Below are positions 61,373 to 64,000 of a stretch of DNA of 64,000 nucleotides, piece by piece (the stretch's first letter is position 1; the number at the start of each line of letters is the position of its first letter). The DNA comes from Ponticaulis profundi (lineage in GTDB: Bacteria > Pseudomonadota > Alphaproteobacteria > Caulobacterales > Hyphomonadaceae), in assembly GCF_042659465.1 (NCBI RefSeq), contig NZ_JBHSSW010000066.1:186001-250000 (forward strand), written 5' to 3'. The notes beneath the pieces were generated by a model, which saw nothing but the letters and a program-made list of their open reading frames with translations, was not told the origin of the DNA and did not search any database. Made by a program: the position numbers and the translations under genes.

Positions 61373-63145
61373 ATGACTTATCAGGCTCCGATTGAGGAAA
61401 TTCTCGACTGTCTTGAGAATGGTGTTGATATTGGATCGCTTGCGGGTCGTGCTGGCTTCGAAAACTACGATGACGAGCTTCTGAAACCGGTTCTTGAGGA
61501 AGCCGGGAAACTGGCGTCTGAAGTGCTCGCGCCGATTAATAGCCTCGGCGATCAGGTCGGTGCGGTGCTCAAGGGGAACCGGGTTGTGTTGCCCGATTCC
61601 TTTGCATCTGCTTTCGAAACGTATCGTGACGGTGGCTGGATCGGGCTAAGCTTTCCGGAAAGCTGGGGCGGTCAGTCCATGCCGCGCACACTTGCGCTGG
61701 CGGTCACGGAAATGGTGCATTCTGCAAATCTGAGTTTCGGGCTTTGTCCGATACTCTCCCAGGGCGCCATCGAAGCCTTGCTCGCGCATGGCAGCGAAGA
61801 TCTCAAGCAGACTTATCTTGAAAAGCTGATTTCGGGGCAGTGGACCGGAACAATGAACCTGACAGAGCCTCAGGCGGGTTCTGACGTCGGTGCGCTCACC
61901 ACGAAAGCCGTGCCGAATGAGGATGGCACTTACGCGATTTCGGGACAGAAAATTTACATCACCTGGGGTGAGCATGACTGCGCTGAAAATATCGTGCATC
62001 TCGTGCTTGCGCGCCTGGAAGGTGCGCCAAAGGGATCGAAAGGTATTTCGCTCTTCGTGGTGCCAAAATTCCTGCCGGACGCAGAGGGTAATCCCGGTGA
62101 TCGAAATGGCGTGAAATGCATAGGTCTGGAAAAGAAAATTGGCATTCACGCCTCTCCAACCTGCGTCATGGAATATCAGAATGCGACCGGATGGCTCGTT
62201 GGCGAAGAAAACCGGGGCCTGGCTTGTATGTTCACCATGATGAACGCGGCGAGATTGAATGTTGGCCTTCAGGGTGTCGGCGCGAGTGAGGCAGCTTATC
62301 AGGCCGCGCTATCCTACGCCAAAGAGCGCAAGCAGGGCGCTTCTGCAGATTGGAAAGGGGAAGGCGCCGCGCCGATCCTCTATCATGCAGATGTGCGCCG
62401 CAACCTGCTCGAGATCAAAGCAAAAGCAATGGCCTCGCGCCATATCTGTTACGCGTGCGCGATGGCTGGCGATCTGAGCGTGTCTGAAACAGATCCCGAA
62501 AAGAAAGCGGCCTACAAGCTGCGCGAGGATATACTAACGCCAATCGCAAAAGCCTGGTCAACGGACGCTGCCGTCGAAGCAACATCTGTCGGTGTCCAGA
62601 TACATGGCGGTATGGGCTTTATGAGTGAAACGCTCGGCGCACAGCTGTTCAAGGACGTTCGGATTACGCCGATCTATGAAGGGACGAACGGCATTCAGGC
62701 TGCAGATCTGGTTGGACGCAAGCTCTCGCTCGCAAACGGCGCAGGTATCCGGGAACTTCTCGATGAAATTCACAGCAGTGTCGAAGACGGACGCCAGAGC
62801 AATCAACCGGTCGTGGTCAAGGCTGCAGACCGTTTGCGAGATGCAACAGAAGCGCTTGAGGCCGCTACCGAGTGGATGATGGAGAAGCTGAAAACGAATA
62901 AGTCAGAAGCCTTGTCTGCAGCGACACCTTACCTTGCGCTGTTCGGAGACGTGCTTGGTGGGCACTACCTGCTTTCAGCGGAATTGAAGCGGGGGCGAAA
63001 AGGGGCTCACGGAAAGAAACTTACGCCGGTACTGGGCTTTTATGCTGAAAATGTTCTACCCTTGGCCAGAGGGAAGTCAGCAGCTCTGATCGGGGAGGTC
63101 GATTTTACAGCTGAGGAGGTGCTGGCTCTGTTTGAGGCAAGTTAA
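61373..63145 (+). CDS. FadE-like acyl-CoA dehydrogenase
   Basis: A 590-residue acyl-CoA dehydrogenase of the long bacterial type. NLTEPQAGSDVGALTTKA is the FAD/substrate strand, YAISGQKIYITWGEHD follows, and the catalytic-Glu region is TPIYEGTNGIQAADLVGRKL. An extra C-terminal helical domain (about 430-590) is normal for this subfamily. It performs the first oxidation of beta-oxidation on fatty acyl- or aryl-acyl-CoA. An MBL-fold gene follows after 12 bases, so they probably share an operon. Confidence 0.93.
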   Translation: MTYQAPIEEILDCLENGVDIGSLAGRAGFENYDDELLKPVLEEAGKLASEVLAPINSLGDQVGAVLKGNRVVLPDSFASAFETYRDGGWIGLSFPESWGGQSMPRTLALAVTEMVHSANLSFGLCPILSQGAIEALLAHGSEDLKQTYLEKLISGQWTGTMNLTEPQAGSDVGALTTKAVPNEDGTYAISGQKIYITWGEHDCAENIVHLVLARLEGAPKGSKGISLFVVPKFLPDAEGNPGDRNGVKCIGLEKKIGIHASPTCVMEYQNATGWLVGEENRGLACMFTMMNAARLNVGLQGVGASEAAYQAALSYAKERKQGASADWKGEGAAPILYHADVRRNLLEIKAKAMASRHICYACAMAGDLSVSETDPEKKAAYKLREDILTPIAKAWSTDAAVEATSVGVQIHGGMGFMSETLGAQLFKDVRITPIYEGTNGIQAADLVGRKLSLANGAGIRELLDEIHSSVEDGRQSNQPVVVKAADRLRDATEALEAATEWMMEKLKTNKSEALSAATPYLALFGDVLGGHYLLSAELKRGRKGAHGKKLTPVLGFYAENVLPLARGKSAALIGEVDFTAEEVLALFEAS

Positions 63146-63157
63146 GTCTGGAAAACA

Positions 63158-64000
63158 ATGACAAACGTGACTGAACTGACCAATGATGGCCAGATTACCA
63201 AACCGCGACGACCAAATTTAGATTATCCATTTGACGAATCAGAAGCGCCGACGCCGGGAACGGTCAAGAAGATCGTGGACGGCGTTTTCTGGGTGCGGAT
63301 GCCGCTGCCGATTTCACTGGAGTGGATCAATCTCTGGCTGCTTCGCGATGGCGATGGCTGGACCATTGTCGATACGGGCATGGCGACAGAGGATGCGCGC
63401 AATCACTGGCGAAAGATCTTTGAAGAATGTCTCGACGGTTTGCCCGTAAAACGGGTGATCGTCACGCACATGCATCCGGACCATGTTGGTCTGGCAGGTT
63501 GGATCACGCGGAAATTTGACTGTCCGCTTTATATGTCGCGTCTGGAATATACGAGCTGTCGAATGCTGGTCGCTGACACAGGTCGCGAAGCGCCGCAGGC
63601 TGGCATCAAGTTTTATGAGGATGCTGGTTGGGACAATGAGGCCATTGAAACCTACAAGAAGCGTTTCGGTGGCTTTGGTCGGGCGACGTCTCGTTTGCCG
63701 GATGCCTATATCCGACTGCGTGATGGTGATGAGATCGATATTGGCGGCTCATCCTGGCGGGTGCTCACAGGTGAGGGGCATTGCCCGGAGCATGTCTGTC
63801 TTTTCAATGCTGAGCAAAACCTCTTCATTTCAGGTGATCAGCTTTTGCCGCGGATTTCATCGAATGTGTCCGTCTTCCCGACAGAGCCGGAAGCTGATCC
63901 GCTCAGTGATTGGATCAACTCCTGTCTGAAGCTGAAGGCCGAGTTGCCTGAAGACGTGCTGGTTCTTCCAGCCCACAATCTGCCTTTCAAAGGCGCTCAC
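63158..64000 (+). CDS. Metallo-beta-lactamase-fold hydrolase, partial (3' end outside window)
   Basis: An open frame of 281 codons from ATG 63158 to the window end without a stop. MBL motifs: IVDTGMATED, THMHPDHVGLAG (HxHxDH metal site), GEGHCPEHVCLF (third metal His) and FISGDQLLP (bridging Asp). The fold matches glyoxalase II-like hydrolases; in this context, next to acyl-CoA dehydrogenase, a thioester or lactone substrate is plausible but unproven. It follows the dehydrogenase by 12 bases. Confidence 0.88.
   Translation, partial: MTNVTELTNDGQITKPRRPNLDYPFDESEAPTPGTVKKIVDGVFWVRMPLPISLEWINLWLLRDGDGWTIVDTGMATEDARNHWRKIFEECLDGLPVKRVIVTHMHPDHVGLAGWITRKFDCPLYMSRLEYTSCRMLVADTGREAPQAGIKFYEDAGWDNEAIETYKKRFGGFGRATSRLPDAYIRLRDGDEIDIGGSSWRVLTGEGHCPEHVCLFNAEQNLFISGDQLLPRISSNVSVFPTEPEADPLSDWINSCLKLKAELPEDVLVLPAHNLPFKGAH

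Overview
The window reads as chromosome of a free-living, probably aquatic alphaproteobacterium. The family is inferred (Hyphomonadaceae or a Caulobacterales relative fits best). The main clues are an NDUFA12-mlaD-DUF2155 cluster facing aat-accC-accB-aroQ, PAS-rich two-component signalling, a Baeyer-Villiger monooxygenase and several acyl-CoA dehydrogenases. Genes are densely packed, with many 4-base start/stop overlaps.

Layout. 1-2651: tail of moeA followed by modABC (molybdate uptake and cofactor assembly). 2798-5004: a DUF2255 protein, an SDR and, convergent to it, an aldo-keto reductase. 5614-12492: a signalling block with a free receiver protein, a minus-strand operon (triple-PAS histidine kinase, receiver protein, Hpt-REC protein) and two further Hpt-REC paralogues divergent from the kinase. 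No protein in the block has a recognisable output domain. 12511-24227: an integrated element of about 11.7 kb, bounded by a 14-bp repeat that is the 3' end of a tRNA-Ser(GCU) gene. It carries a tyrosine integrase, an AlpA-like regulator, a primase-polymerase and a separate helicase, then a type I restriction-modification operon with an extra unknown gene between hsdM and hsdS, and an unknown terminal cargo gene. 24480-29962: complex I accessory subunit, MlaD-like protein, DUF2155, aat, accC, accB, aroQ, thiS and thiG. 30061-36925: BVMO, KAS III-like enzyme, tag, ygfZ, dihydroorotase-like protein, potassium channel and a secreted nuclease. 36994-43246: feruloyl-CoA synthetase-like ligase, TPP enzyme, thiolase and acyl-CoA dehydrogenase, suggesting acyl or aromatic acid catabolism. 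43336-46459: MoxR ATPase, CoxE-like VWA protein and a creatininase-family hydrolase. 46752-51176: RND efflux pair. 51331-54881: divergent Nramp plus pxpABC (5-oxoprolinase). 54861-61132: tadA, rsmD, patatin, yaaA, FAD-linked dehydrogenase, tsaC/sua5 and YceI. 61373-64000: FadE-like acyl-CoA dehydrogenase and a metallo-beta-lactamase-fold protein cut by the window end.

Most unusual content. The tRNA-Ser element looks like a phage satellite or small integrative element: it has integration and replication genes, no structural genes and a defence cargo. Its restriction operon has four translationally coupled genes, one of unknown function. The signalling block has three Hpt-REC fusions and a kinase whose first PAS domain keeps the FixL heme-pocket residues. 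Smaller oddities are an Nramp homologue without the canonical metal ligands beside pxpABC, a dihydroorotase with a substituted metal ligand, and three repeats phased at exactly 21 bp upstream of the RND pump.
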